A stretch of 64,000 nucleotides of DNA from Pseudovirgaria hyperparasitica (lineage: Eukaryota; Ascomycota; Dothideomycetes; Acrospermales; Acrospermaceae). The DNA is taken from contig NW_022985549.1 of NCBI RefSeq assembly GCF_010093815.1, positions 248,001 to 312,000 on the forward strand, in the 5' to 3' direction. The translations under genes and the position numbers were made by a program. Below, in pieces: positions 10,669-21,518 of the stretch (within the stretch, counting starts at the first letter, position 1; each line of letters starts with the position of its first letter). The notes below the pieces were generated by a model. The model did not search any database, had not been told where the DNA came from, and saw only the letters and a list, made by a program, of their open reading frames with translations.

Positions 10669-13600
10669 ATGCCGGGTAACGTTTGGACTGAGGCAGAAGT
10701 GGAGGAAACGGCGGAGACCTCAATTTCAACTTCAACCTCGACTTCTATCTTAAACCCTCTCTATCGTTGTCGCAAAGCCGATCTACACACTCTCCTCCGG
10801 GCTTCTGCTTTGTCCACGCCAGCTCTCAGCTCCAGTACCAGCTCACCCGCCGACGAATTCTCCTTCTTCCCCTCTCCTGTGCCTGTTACAGACACTCCCG
10901 AAGCGGTCTCTTATGCTCGCGACAAATACGTCCCATTCGATTACTTTACCTTTCCCGACGACGCTTGGGATGCTTTCTCGACCGGGCCGATGGTTGAACA
11001 GGATGGAAACAAGTCGCATAGCCCGCAACGTGCGGAGCTGCTGAACGGACAAGATGCCCAACCCGACGCCGCCGTCGTGCAGGTTGCGCAAGAGGAAGAG
11101 GCGGTGGACGGAGTATCTCAGGATGCGCCTGCGCTGGCACAGGGAGAAGTTTCAATCGCAGCTTCCAATGAGCTCGCGCAAACATCTTCCGAGACTCGAA
11201 CTATCTTTCCAGCGTTGGATTTCCCTCTCTTCGACGCCCAGGGCCTTCCAACTTCTGTTCCCTTTCCCGCACCCACGCTGCCTGCTACCTCTAGAGAAAA
11301 CGTCCCCTCTACCTCCGCGAATGACCTGAATCACCACGGTCCGTCCGCAAACCCCTTCAGCAACTTTCCAGATATATCCACTACGGGTCAACTGACTCCT
11401 TTGCCGGCGAACTATGAAGCCATGCTGCAAGCAATTCCCGACAATCTCGCGCCTTGGGACATCCTAAGCCATACCGTAGATCCTGTCGCATTAGGCACAA
11501 TGCAGAACAAGGTGCGCAGTGCCTTCGCCAAGCTCGTCTTCAACGATGGAGACTTCTACATGACAACCTATTCTATTGAGCTGGGTCGCGCTCATGATGA
11601 TTCTTCGGAGCCCAAACGGAGGAAGAGACGGGCAGAACGACGGGATGGACAGTCATGTTCGCGCAAGCGGCGCAAACTTCGAAGCTGCAAATCTCTCAGC
11701 GAGAATGGTGGCATATTACACGACGAGGATGCATGGGGCTCGAGGGATAGCCACCCAAATGGCTCTCCTACCGCAAACCCAAAAGATCTTGTACACCCCT
11801 CCCGATACGAGTACCACAACATGTCACATAACGCCTCATTTGAGGATGGTGTGGCCCAAGTCGACACATCTCACGTCCCTAACCCAGATAGATGTGTCAA
11901 AGTTCCAATTCACCCACCAAAACACGCGCCCTTTGGGGGGCTCCACGCCGTCTCCCGGAAACATGCTGTGATCAAATACAACTTCGATAGCGGCAACTTT
12001 GATATTCACGTCCTCGGTAGAAACGGGGTCTTTGTTGCGAGACCAGGCGAAGAGACTGTTCACTTGACGCCACCCGAGATCAAACCATTACAGCACCAAG
12101 ATGGTGTGCGCATTGGAGCAGTCGAATTCCGTTTCTTCTTACCCAGTCATGATGATGATGACCAATTAAGCGAGTCCGACTTGGAGGAAGAGATGAACTA
12201 TACATTTGAGAATAGTCGAGGTGAGAGTATCGCACCTACCGGCGATGGCATGGATTCAGAGGAAGAAGATGCTGCCCAGACCAACTCGCTTTCGTATGAT
12301 TATGATGAGTCCCTACTACTGGACTCAGATCTCCAGAGTGACGAAGAAGAATTTGAACCTATCAGACCAGAAAAAAAGAAGCGAAAGCACCAGCCACCGC
12401 CGCCTCCAGCACCGAAGCTGAAGCTCAATCTGAAGAAGAAGGCCCCCAAGGAAGAATACGTGCAAAAGACCAAGTTGAGTAAGGTGAAAAAGAAGACGAA
12501 GCGTGGCATTGCGGAAAAGAAAAAGAAAAATAAGAACAAAAAGACCGTGGTGCCAGATGAAGAGATGGATGCGGCAAAGATCGTAGCATCTCCTTCGCCG
12601 AAAGAGGTGCCTAAGACTGAGGCGATTCAGAAAGAATCGGATAAAGAAAACAAAGACGTCAAGCCCTCAGTCGAGTTGAAAGAAGAATGTCCTATCATCA
12701 GTAGGCCATTCTCTCAAGACACAGCTAAAGATCCGACGTCATTCAAGGCCGTCGTACTACAAGGAGCGTCCGCAGATACCGCTGGTACAACCATGTACGA
12801 AGACCCCGCAGAACTTGAAAAGCTTGGTCTACCGCCAGGTACAGTCTTCAGACGCAAATCCGGCCCTGGTAGACCCCCGAAAGACGGCGTGATGTCTAAG
12901 CGTGAGAAAGCTTTGTGGGCGAAGTTGGCTAAGGAGAGGGAGAAGGCAGTCAAAGAAGGCCGCAACCCGGAGGATATCACTATCGAAAGCATCCAAAATG
13001 CACCAAACAAAGCAGCTCCACGCCCTGCACAACTCTCAACCGATCATGTTGGTGGCTCCGCGAATGAGGTTAATGGTGAAGGTTCATCCTCCATGGCACC
13101 GGTACGACGACTTTCTAGAGCAGAAAAGATCGAGGAGCCAGCATCGCCACCAGCACGCAAAGAAGACTTCACTCCTGAACAGCTACAGAAGCCTGCTGCC
13201 AACTATGTACAGATCATCTGGGAAGTACTCCATGAAGCTGAGGGCCATCAATTGCCTTTGCAGTCCATCTACCGATCTATAAAACGGAAGTACCCTTACT
13301 ATGAATTCGTAGCAGGCTCGAAGGGCTGGGAATCATCAGTGCGACACAATCTGTTGTCTGGCGATGCGTTTGTGAAAGTTAAAGAAGGGACCAGTAAATC
13401 TGGTGTCGTCTGGAGACTCGACTTGAGTAAGCCTATCCAAAAGGTCGCACGTAGAAGAGCTGCGACACCTCCACAACAACAGCCGCAGCACGCAAATCAT
13501 CCTCCATCGTATTATCCACAACATATGGCACAATACCAGATGCAACCTGGACAGCGTCCTCCTGTTTCCGCATATCCTCCACAATCCCAACCACCTCAAC

Positions 13601-14721
13601 AGCCTATACCTGCAGCTCGCCTCCCGTCAAGTTTGCGGGGCCCAGGTACGCTACAGCCTTCATCAAGCAACCCAACAGGCTCTTACGTCTCTCCCTGGAC
13701 CGCTGGGGGCCCAGCTTCTACACATACGTCTCCGTATGGTCCTGCTCCCGCCAATCGCCCGTCATACACATCTCCATATAATCTGAACCCGGCACAGCAA
13801 AATCATACCCAAGTCCCTCCAAACGCGAGACCGCCTCCCCCGCAAGGATACAATCCACCGTCCATGACACAACGTCACAACGCTGTTTCTAATGAAGCTC
13901 CTCGAAGCTACACTCCTCCTGGACCAGCCCCTGCTCCTGCTCAGCTGGGGAACATTCGGATACCGCAGTCGCTCATGCAGAACGGTACAGCGGCAGTAGC
14001 AAACATGGGTACCAACACGCCGGCTCAAAATCCCCCAACGATGGCTCAAGCACACGCTTCTGCGTCTACGCAGGGCTCACAGCAGCCTGGAACTGCACAG
14101 GATCCTAACGTACCTTGTCCTTACTCTGTCCCTCCACCACAGCCTCAGCAACCGCCACAACATCAGCAACCTCCCAATCCTCAACAACCTCAAGTGCAAC
14201 CGCAAAGACCGCCACAGCCCACACATCAATCGCCCTACGCACAATCACCCTATACAAGCATACCACCAGCACACACCGCCACAAATGCCCAAAATATAGC
14301 AGCTCCAACGTCGCTGTCTGCCGCGACCACCACCCAAAATGTGCCAACAGACAGTCCCAAGCGCCCCGACGTCGAGCCATTGACTCCCCAGGACGGGCTC
14401 TCAAGACCAGGCACTGCACACGGCGATCGCGAGTCGATACCAACAAACGGCACGGGCATCAACCCGAGCGGCCTGAGACGCCAGCTTGAGGCCGCAGTGC
14501 AGGAGACGAAAGTCGAAGAAGCCATTACGCAGCTTGCAACTGCGGCAACAGCCGTTCTGCCAGGTCCTAAATCTGATACGTCGTCCTCACTCCCAGGCCC
14601 TGAACCCGATACGTTGTCCTCGCTCCCGGGCAAGGAATCAGAGACACGACCTGCTGTGAATGCACCAAGTAGTAATACTCCTGAAATTGTGCAGCAGGAT
14701 GTTTCCGTTGAACAGAAATAG
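10669..14721 (+). CDS. FHL1: Fhl1-like FHA/forkhead transcription factor
   Basis: Single long exon, 1,350 residues from ATG 10669. An FHA domain spans about residues 285-494: it begins with FYMTTYSIELGR, is interrupted by a charged insert of about 110 residues, and resumes with SRKHAVIKYNF and VLGRNGVFV. That last signature resembles yeast Fhl1 more than Fkh1/2. A Lys-rich likely nuclear-localisation block lies at about 590-630. The forkhead domain spans about 841-918 (IYRSIKRKYPYYEF, GWESSVRHNLL, WRLD). The last 400 residues are Pro/Gln/Ser/Thr-rich, an activation-type tail. Known Fhl1 proteins control ribosomal protein gene transcription; the same role here is inferred from domain order and motifs. 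An Fkh1/2-type factor is the alternative. Confidence 0.87.
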   Translation: MPGNVWTEAEVEETAETSISTSTSTSILNPLYRCRKADLHTLLRASALSTPALSSSTSSPADEFSFFPSPVPVTDTPEAVSYARDKYVPFDYFTFPDDAWDAFSTGPMVEQDGNKSHSPQRAELLNGQDAQPDAAVVQVAQEEEAVDGVSQDAPALAQGEVSIAASNELAQTSSETRTIFPALDFPLFDAQGLPTSVPFPAPTLPATSRENVPSTSANDLNHHGPSANPFSNFPDISTTGQLTPLPANYEAMLQAIPDNLAPWDILSHTVDPVALGTMQNKVRSAFAKLVFNDGDFYMTTYSIELGRAHDDSSEPKRRKRRAERRDGQSCSRKRRKLRSCKSLSENGGILHDEDAWGSRDSHPNGSPTANPKDLVHPSRYEYHNMSHNASFEDGVAQVDTSHVPNPDRCVKVPIHPPKHAPFGGLHAVSRKHAVIKYNFDSGNFDIHVLGRNGVFVARPGEETVHLTPPEIKPLQHQDGVRIGAVEFRFFLPSHDDDDQLSESDLEEEMNYTFENSRGESIAPTGDGMDSEEEDAAQTNSLSYDYDESLLLDSDLQSDEEEFEPIRPEKKKRKHQPPPPPAPKLKLNLKKKAPKEEYVQKTKLSKVKKKTKRGIAEKKKKNKNKKTVVPDEEMDAAKIVASPSPKEVPKTEAIQKESDKENKDVKPSVELKEECPIISRPFSQDTAKDPTSFKAVVLQGASADTAGTTMYEDPAELEKLGLPPGTVFRRKSGPGRPPKDGVMSKREKALWAKLAKEREKAVKEGRNPEDITIESIQNAPNKAAPRPAQLSTDHVGGSANEVNGEGSSSMAPVRRLSRAEKIEEPASPPARKEDFTPEQLQKPAANYVQIIWEVLHEAEGHQLPLQSIYRSIKRKYPYYEFVAGSKGWESSVRHNLLSGDAFVKVKEGTSKSGVVWRLDLSKPIQKVARRRAATPPQQQPQHANHPPSYYPQHMAQYQMQPGQRPPVSAYPPQSQPPQQPIPAARLPSSLRGPGTLQPSSSNPTGSYVSPWTAGGPASTHTSPYGPAPANRPSYTSPYNLNPAQQNHTQVPPNARPPPPQGYNPPSMTQRHNAVSNEAPRSYTPPGPAPAPAQLGNIRIPQSLMQNGTAAVANMGTNTPAQNPPTMAQAHASASTQGSQQPGTAQDPNVPCPYSVPPPQPQQPPQHQQPPNPQQPQVQPQRPPQPTHQSPYAQSPYTSIPPAHTATNAQNIAAPTSLSAATTTQNVPTDSPKRPDVEPLTPQDGLSRPGTAHGDRESIPTNGTGINPSGLRRQLEAAVQETKVEEAITQLATAATAVLPGPKSDTSSSLPGPEPDTLSSLPGKESETRPAVNAPSSNTPEIVQQDVSVEQK

Positions 14722-15595
14722 AGGGTTATGTGCTGCTTTTGTGATCGTGTGCATTGGAGTTTATACGGTGGACCTTTTTTTTGGGAGGTGCGGAGGCGTT
14801 GGTAATGTTTGGCTGGTAATAATCATCACCTATCACAGTATGAAGTGGAGATGAGAATGTGGATGACGACGATGACGCCTACGACGACTATGATGAACGG
14901 GATGAAGCATGCGTTTGTGCGCATGCGCATGAATATAAGGTTCCACGGCGGTAGATTTGAGGGCTTTTGGTTTCAGATACACACCTGCAACGCGTCGTTG
15001 TTTGTCCTTGTGCTTGTGCAGCGCAGTGTCTTTTTCCCCAAAGCGTGTGGTTTATCAGACTAGACTTTGAAAAAGTTTATATATCGTATCATGTCATATC
15101 ATAGCATATCATAGATATATGTAGCTCACTTTGGGTATATGCATTATACTTTATGCATGTATGCATGTGCATTAATTTTGGCTGCTGTGAATCATGCATT
15201 GCGGACTGTGAGTGGCAAGAGGTGGGCGTGCGTCTGTATTCCTGGCGAGGTTCTGGTTGTGGTAGATGGTTCATATGATGGTGTATTTCTAAGTTGTATG
15301 CTACCCGTAAGATAGGACTTGTGAAAGATGTACAGCAAGAGAAGTCCCAACGCGGCCCAAGTAAAGGGAAAGGTCATGGCATGGTAGGGAGGTTGTATAG
15401 CCTGCGAGTCGATATTGGGTAACAGAAAAAAAAAGATAAAACTCCTCATACATGTGATATCGATAATTTGATACGTAGGCCGAAGAGTGCTGTTATCCGT
15501 CGAACATGCGCTGTCTCATCTGCGCCTATCTCAGCCTGCGTCTTCTCGTCATACTTCCAGGAGGCGCAACGCAACACATTATCCCCCGTCTCTCC
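14722..15595. other. Intergenic region between convergent genes
   Basis: This is 3' flanking sequence of the Fhl1-like (+) and Snf7 (-) genes. It contains AT-rich ATATCAT repeats near 15080-15130. A short minus-strand frame (15192-15449) has a hydrophobic stretch (MTFPFTWAALGLLLLYIF), but splice continuity or conservation could not be judged. Confidence 0.5.
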
Positions 15596-16445
15596 CTACA
15601 TGGCCATCTCCGCTTGCAGCTTCCGCAGCTCCTCTTCCTCGTCATCCTCCTCTTGTTCGACGGGTTTGACGTGATGCGGAGCGCTCGGCAGCGCAGAAAC
15701 CTTGTCGCCGACGGGTACACTGCCGGTTTTGAGCAGGTTCTCGTCCAGTTGCTCCTGCTGCAGTTGTTCGAGCTCGTCTTCGAGTTCGTCGTCGTCGGCA
15801 ATTTGTGTGCCCATCGACTGTGTGATGGCCTCGGAGATATCCTCGCCGATTGCATGTTGTTCGCGGAGTTCTTCCCTGTTGGGTTGTTAGTAGGGGCAAT
15901 TTAGAGTGAGGAAGAAGACACGGAGAGCGGCGTACATTGTCTGGTCGACTTTGTCTTGTGTTAGGCCGTTGTGGATCTGCTTCATGGCTGCGTTGGCTTT
16001 CTTCATTGCGTCGAATGTTTCCTTGTTGATGTTTGCGTTTTCGATGCTGTATATTTGTCGCTCGAGGGTCATGATTTGCGCGGACGTTTGTTCCAGGCGT
16101 GGCTCGAGGTCTTTCTTCTTTCGAAGGGCTTCTTTCGCGGCTATAGGGTGCTATTAGCTTGCGGTCAACTTGAACATGGTGTTCATTGTGGCGATTACAA
16201 CAGGCCGTGATTTAATATTCCAGACTCATCGCCCGTGCTTTGGACCGATAGAGGTAGAACTAACCTTTCTTATTCGTGGTAACGTATTTTCGTGCCGTGG
16301 CATCATATTCTGACATTTGATTCTGCAGGTGCGTTTCTCTCTTGGACAGCATCTCCAAGTGCTTTCGCAGGTCTATTATCGCTTCCTTGGGCGCATTTTT
16401 CGCCTTCCCTCCTCCTCCGAACAGGCTGAAACCCCAGCCTGACAT
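15596..16445 (-). CDS. SNF7: ESCRT-III subunit Snf7/Vps32 (CHMP4-type)
   Basis: Three exons, 16265-16445, 15936-16140 and 15596-15875, give 221 residues. The second intron has a classic CTAAC branch point. The N terminus MSGWGFSLFGGGG and the helices containing LRKHLEMLSKRE, ARKYV, SIENANINKETFDAMK and GLTQDKVDQTM match Snf7 well, as do the acidic tail and the terminal ELRKLQAEM helix, which acts as a MIM. Snf7 polymerises on endosomes to drive multivesicular body formation and membrane scission, and in fungi it also takes part in ambient pH signalling. Length and exon joins fit the family. It is a core housekeeping gene. Confidence 0.95.
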
Positions 16446-17125
16446 GCTGAAAGAGATTATGTGGCTAGATTATAGAGATGATTCGTTTGGTCCCTACGAC
16501 CACAGCTGAAGATCGAGACAAATCGTGGTGAGGCGCGGTGTTGAGTCGAGGAGCAAAGCGAGTGGGGTGCTGCTGGGGGTCTTGTGATAAGGCGGGTGAG
16601 GTTCGGAAATGCTGATGGCACCGAAAAAGGATCCCAAGAGGCGAATATAGGTGTTGGGTGTGGAGGAGTACGTAGACTTGAGTGTTGGAGTGTTTATGAA
16701 AGTTGGTGCCTGTTGATGAGGTGCATAGGAGTAGTAGGTAATGTGAAGGCGGGCAATCACAGTGACTTTCGCGACCAAAGCCAGATGACGCTGAGGGGCG
16801 GCGCCGGCCACTCTAGACAAAATGCCCTCCCCCTAGGTGGCACTAAGGAGCAAGATATATATACCACCACAACTACCAATATCACCGCATGAGCGGGATA
16901 ATATGACCAACCTCAATTTGTGAACTCTGATCGAGAGAACAGCCGTGACAACCCGAAAGTTGTGAGCATCAAAGGAAAGCTTCATCACTGGCAGCCCCAG
17001 CATATACAGCTCATGACAGTTGCTCGCTCCGTAAACAGCCATCACGTAAGCGCCACCACACTGAGGTGTCTCTGATACGCATCATGCGCAAAGAACATAT
17101 CCTGTTCTAGAACACATCATGAGCC
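16446..17125. other. Intergenic region between divergent SNF7 and TEN1
   Basis: This 680-bp promoter region has no recognisable gene. The short open frames lack family features and overlap on both strands. Confidence 0.55.
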
Positions 17126-17603
17126 ATGAATACCACAGGTACTGGCTCAAGACTGATACTCTTACCCGATCTGGACCTATGTAGAGTCGGTGATAAGGTG
17201 CGGCTCCTTGGCTGGTAGGTTTGTACTACGTGCCTGGAATGCTACGAGCTCACATTGTCTGCATAGTGTCGAACATTATGATACCAAGACAGCATCTCTT
17301 GTGCTGGGCTACTCACACCAGCTACCTCATAGACGAAGACAGATCAGATATCTCGCTAACGTAGAGATCTCTCATGTCCTCGAGGATGTACGCTCCTTTG
17401 GCTTGCAAATCGGCACTTGGGTCAATGTAATCGGGTTCGTCAAAGACACGTCCGGAGAGAAAGAAATCCCAGGAATGGACATGTCGTCTTCCGGTTTGAG
17501 TGCACTTCAGAAGGGCGTACAAGCCACCATGGCGTGGGAGGCGCGAGAGGTCCGCTTAGACGACTACGAGCGTGCTGTCCGGATGAGGACTCATGCAACC
17601 TGA
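17126..17603 (+). CDS. TEN1: CST complex subunit Ten1 (telomere capping)
   Basis: Two exons, 17126-17214 and 17267-17603, with a 52-bp intron, encode 141 residues. The join restores RVGDKVRLLGCVEHYD, the first OB-fold strands. The single OB-fold is recognised from LPDLD, the KTASLVLGY strand, VEISHVLEDVRS, GTWVNVIGFV and the C-terminal VQATMAWEAREV and DYERAV, which are typical of filamentous-fungal Ten1. Ten1 binds Stn1 in the Cdc13/CTC1-Stn1-Ten1 complex, which protects telomere ends and helps polymerase alpha fill-in. The gene is small, fast-evolving and easy to miss without splicing. I favour the first in-frame ATG before the OB-fold. Confidence 0.82.
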
Positions 17604-18708
17604 GCAGCAAACATATCATTCTAGTGATCAGTATCAAGCTCCACAGTGAGACTTTGAATCGACCCCAAACACACTAGATGGCTGGCGTACGCAGTCATCT
17701 TATTTGTCTCGCGCAAGGCCTTACCTCATCGTGGCGACCACCTTGGCTATGGTAAGAAATACTCCATTTCCAGGATACCAGCCTTAGATCAGCAGGAAGT
17801 GATTTGGCGTGTTTCAAAATGTCATGGAGAGATGCAAACGAGAGGGGTAGGACACAGTATATGAGTTCCATCATTTGTCCGTAGCTGTACGGCCTACCGC
17901 GGTGAGCGGGGAACGACTAGCATTTGCTTTCCTTCAGCGGGATGACTGGCCGCACCATGCCTACACATATCTATCATGAGCGAGGATTCTCGTCTCTCCG
18001 TTGCTGCGTTGGTATAGTCAAAGTCTGTCAAGACTGACACGGACAAACAAGGTCTGTGTATCCCATGGTCGTCTATGTCATACAGCGGCATATTTCCATG
18101 GGCATCAGAAGTAGATCGTGGATGTGCCGGATGTCTGCCGCGTGTAGAGGAAGGGGATCCTTGGCTTTCACGCGTGCGGCGTGAAGAAAGGCACGCCCAA
18201 AGGGGTAGTCAAATTGCAGAGTGGAGAATGATGACCGGGGCCCCGTGTCGGTCGATCAGTCCTTGGGATCTGCAAAACGTCTTATCTTCTCGAGTAACTA
18301 TCTTCGTTTGTAACAAAATCCAAAGCGGGATTTCTCTATCGATTGCAAAGAGTGGAGCTAAGATGCAGAACAGTCAGTAGCATTACCACGTATCGAGGAT
18401 CGCGAAAGTGCTTGAAGCGTCGTTCAAGTAACTACATCGCGTTTGCTTGATAAAGTATCGGGCTCATCCGTATTGTGGTCGCTATTCTACAAACGACTCT
18501 AGCGTGACATCGACCTGCATGAACCATCCATGAAGCCTCCGGACAGTGCCACGGATCCATACACTACAACACTACCATGGATGGTCATACGACCCTCATC
18601 TCTCGCCAACATGAAACACTCATCCATTCCGTATAAGAGGGACAAGCTCGGGCTGACTGATGAATTGATCTTATCTTCACTATAATCTTTCTCTCTGCCC
18701 GTTCGACC
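17604..18708. other. Intergenic region
   Basis: This 1.1-kb stretch between TEN1 and the amine oxidase carries only short, unconvincing open frames. No tRNA-like or repeat structure was recognised. Confidence 0.5.
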
Positions 18709-21083
18709 ATGAAAATCACAACAATGTTTTCACATCCGCTTTCCCAGCTCAGTCTAGATGAGACGAACCTCGCGCGCGATGTCATTGTCGCGTGCCACCC
18801 AGATGCAGTCCTCGACTTTCGGATGATATTCTTGTTAGAGCCCCCAAAAGCAGAGGTCGTCGAGTATCTCAATCTTGAGCACACCCAGAAGCTAACCCAC
18901 GATACCCGGCGACCTCAGCGTTTGGCGCAAGCCAGATATGATGTCATTGGAGAGAACAAGCTCAAAGCGCCTGAGTATCATGAATCGGTTATCGATCTGA
19001 TATCTGGGCGGAGAGTAGCTCACGAGGTCGTTGGCTCAGAGCATCATGCCAGTCTCACTCTGTAAATCAAGATCGAGCCTAATAAATACATCGAGTGACA
19101 TCTGACAGCCCAAACAGCTCGGAATTTGAAACCTTGGTCAATGTTTGTAAGAAGTCCGACTGGTTCCAGGAGAAACTGGCACAGTTCAAACTGCCGGAAG
19201 GATTCGAAGTTGTCATCGAACCGTGGCCCTATGGAGGTGGAGAGGCTCAAGATAAGCAAACGCGTTTTTTTCAAGGTCTCATATTCGCCCGAGACACACG
19301 AAGTGGAAATCCTGACACGAATTTCTACGCCTTCCCTCTTCCACTAATCCCTATCATGGATGCGCACAAGAGGGAGGTCGTGCGGATTGAAGAGCTTGCA
19401 ACGGGCGGCAAGGGTGAGCAGCTTACCGGCAAGACTCATGCTGCAAATGCAGTGGACCATTGTCGCGCCAGTGAATATGTTCCTGAGTTGCTCCCGAATG
19501 GAGTAAGGAAGGGTTTAAAGCCTCTAACTGTGCTTCAGCCTGAAGGTCCAAGTTTCACAGTTACAGACGGAAATCTCGTTCAGTGGCAGAAGTGGAGCAT
19601 GCGAGTAACTTTCAATCCCCGCGAGGGAGCAGTCATCCATGACGTTCGATTTGATGATCGCAGCATCTTGTACCGGTTGAGCATGAGTGACATGGTCAGT
19701 CCCGATATTTACTGGAAGATACTTCCACGGCATTACCCCTTACCTGGCAGCCTGGAGACGCTAATATATCCTTTAGACGGTCCCATACGCGGATCCCCGA
19801 CCTCCTTTTCACCGCAAGCAAGCATTTGATTTCGGAGACGGCGCTCTTGGCGATACCATGAACAATCTTACACTTGGGTGCGATTGCCTAGGCCTGATCA
19901 AAGTAAGTGGTACGAGAAATCTAAGCCCACAAAACCCCCCTGACACACGAAGCAGTACTTCGACGGTGTCCTTATCGACTCCAGCGGCACTGCTACACCT
20001 ACCAAAAACGTCATCTGCCTCCACGAGCAAGACTCTGGCATCAATTGGAAACACACAAACTGGCGCACAGGCCGGGCCGTGCTGTCCCGCCGCCGCGAGC
20101 TCGTCATACAGTTTATCATAACGCTCGCAAATTACGAGTATATCTTCGCCTTCAGATTCGACCAAAGCGCCGCCATCACTCTCGAATCGCGTGCCACAGG
20201 CATCGTATCGGTCGTCAACATCGACCCAGATAAAACAAGCCCCTACGGTACCGTCGTTTCGCCTGGCGTCCTCGCACAAAACCACCAACATATCTTCTGC
20301 GCCCGCATTGACCCAGCCATCGACGGCCACTCCAACACCCTTATCCAAGAAGATACACTTCCCCTTCCCATTGACGCCCGCAAAAATCCGCACGGTAACG
20401 CCTACGAAATCCGCAAAACACCCATCCCAACGAGTACACCCCTTGACGCCTGTCCCTCCACAAACCGTGTTTTCAAAATCATAAATCCGCACAAAACTAA
20501 CCCGATCAGCCGCAACCCAGTCGCATATAAATTCGCTCCGCTGCCAACACAACTCCTCCTTGCACACCCAAATAGCATCCAGGCCCACCGCGCCGCCTTC
20601 GCACAGAGACATCTCTGGCTTACCAAGTTCAAAGACGACGAGTTGTACGCCGCTGGTCGCTATACGTTGCAGAGCAGGCGCGAGATTGGCGGCGTAAGCG
20701 ATGCAGCGGCGCGTAATGATGATGTGCTTGACGCGGACCTTGTACTGTGGTGTGTGTTCGGATTGACGCATAATCCGCGTGTTGAGGACTGGCCTGTAAT
20801 GTGAGTTTCTCCAATATTTCGTTTCTGTATGTTTTTGTCGGTTTGTGTTTTTATGATGATGATGATGATGATGATGGGTGTGTGTGTGCTTGAGGCTGGG
20901 AATGTGCGTGCTAACTTGTGTGTGTCCATGGACAGGCCCGTGGAAGTCATGCAGCTGAAACTCGTGCCAGCGGATTTCTTCGTCGCAAATCCTGCCATCG
21001 ATGTCCCTGTTGTGCGGGATGTGCATTCAGTCACGATGGAGGGGTGTTGTGCGGGGGTTGAAATGATGAAGAATGGAGATTAG
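18709..21083 (+). CDS. Copper amine oxidase (TPQ-type primary amine oxidase)
   Basis: Five exons, 18709-19061, 19118-19694, 19777-19902, 19956-20800 and 20936-21083, encode 682 residues, the usual family size. The second acceptor is ambiguous: the AG at 19108 is also in frame but lies too close to the branch point. N2/N3-type domains are followed by the catalytic domain with LSMSDM-TVPYADPRPPFHRKQAFD. TLANYEY carries the tyrosine converted to topaquinone (Tyr412), and NHQH supplies the copper ligands His462 and His464. The enzyme oxidises primary amines to aldehydes with release of ammonia and H2O2. The substrate is not determinable. It lies a few kb from a PLP decarboxylase and cyclodeaminase-like gene, which may or may not be meaningful. 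A second possible start is the ATG at 18724. Confidence 0.92.
20853..20876 (+). repeat. (ATG)8 microsatellite in amine oxidase intron 4
   Basis: Eight perfect ATG triplets lie within the unusually long last intron (20801-20935), followed by a TGTGTG-rich tract. Confidence 0.9.
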
Positions 21084-21518
21084 CCTGGGTATGCTTGAAC
21101 GAGTGGTTTCGATAAAATTGCGAGAATGGCATCTTGAGCACCATCCACGCTTCATATGTCGTGAGATCTGTAGGACTCTACCGATGATCTCCCACACGAC
21201 CGTGAGTGTGAGTGTTCTATTTCCCTTCAATGTTAATTGGGCAAGTAACTCACCAACCAAAACGATCCTGGCATATATTTTCATGCAAGCTTTTCAGCTG
21301 GTCTTGCTAGAGAAGAAAGTTTCAAATTTCAGTCCGGAAAAGCACGGGTGAAAGGGGTCAAGTAACCTCTCGGTGCATAATTTCGAAGTAGACCGTAAGT
21401 AGAGGAATTACAGAAAGACTACATCATATCATGCCACATACTGGCCGCCCGACCTATCCTGACTCCATAACATATTGAGATCAAAATCATCTTCATCATC
21501 CTCTATCTCGCTAGCACC
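21084..21518. other. 3' intergenic region of convergent genes
   Basis: This 435-bp gap between the amine oxidase (+) and the DUF2306-like gene (-) shows no gene-like structure. Confidence 0.5.

Noticed and set aside
15192-15449. Small minus-strand frame with a hydrophobic stretch
   Set aside because: It lies in the 3' region between two convergent genes. One predicted membrane helix is not enough evidence without conservation data.
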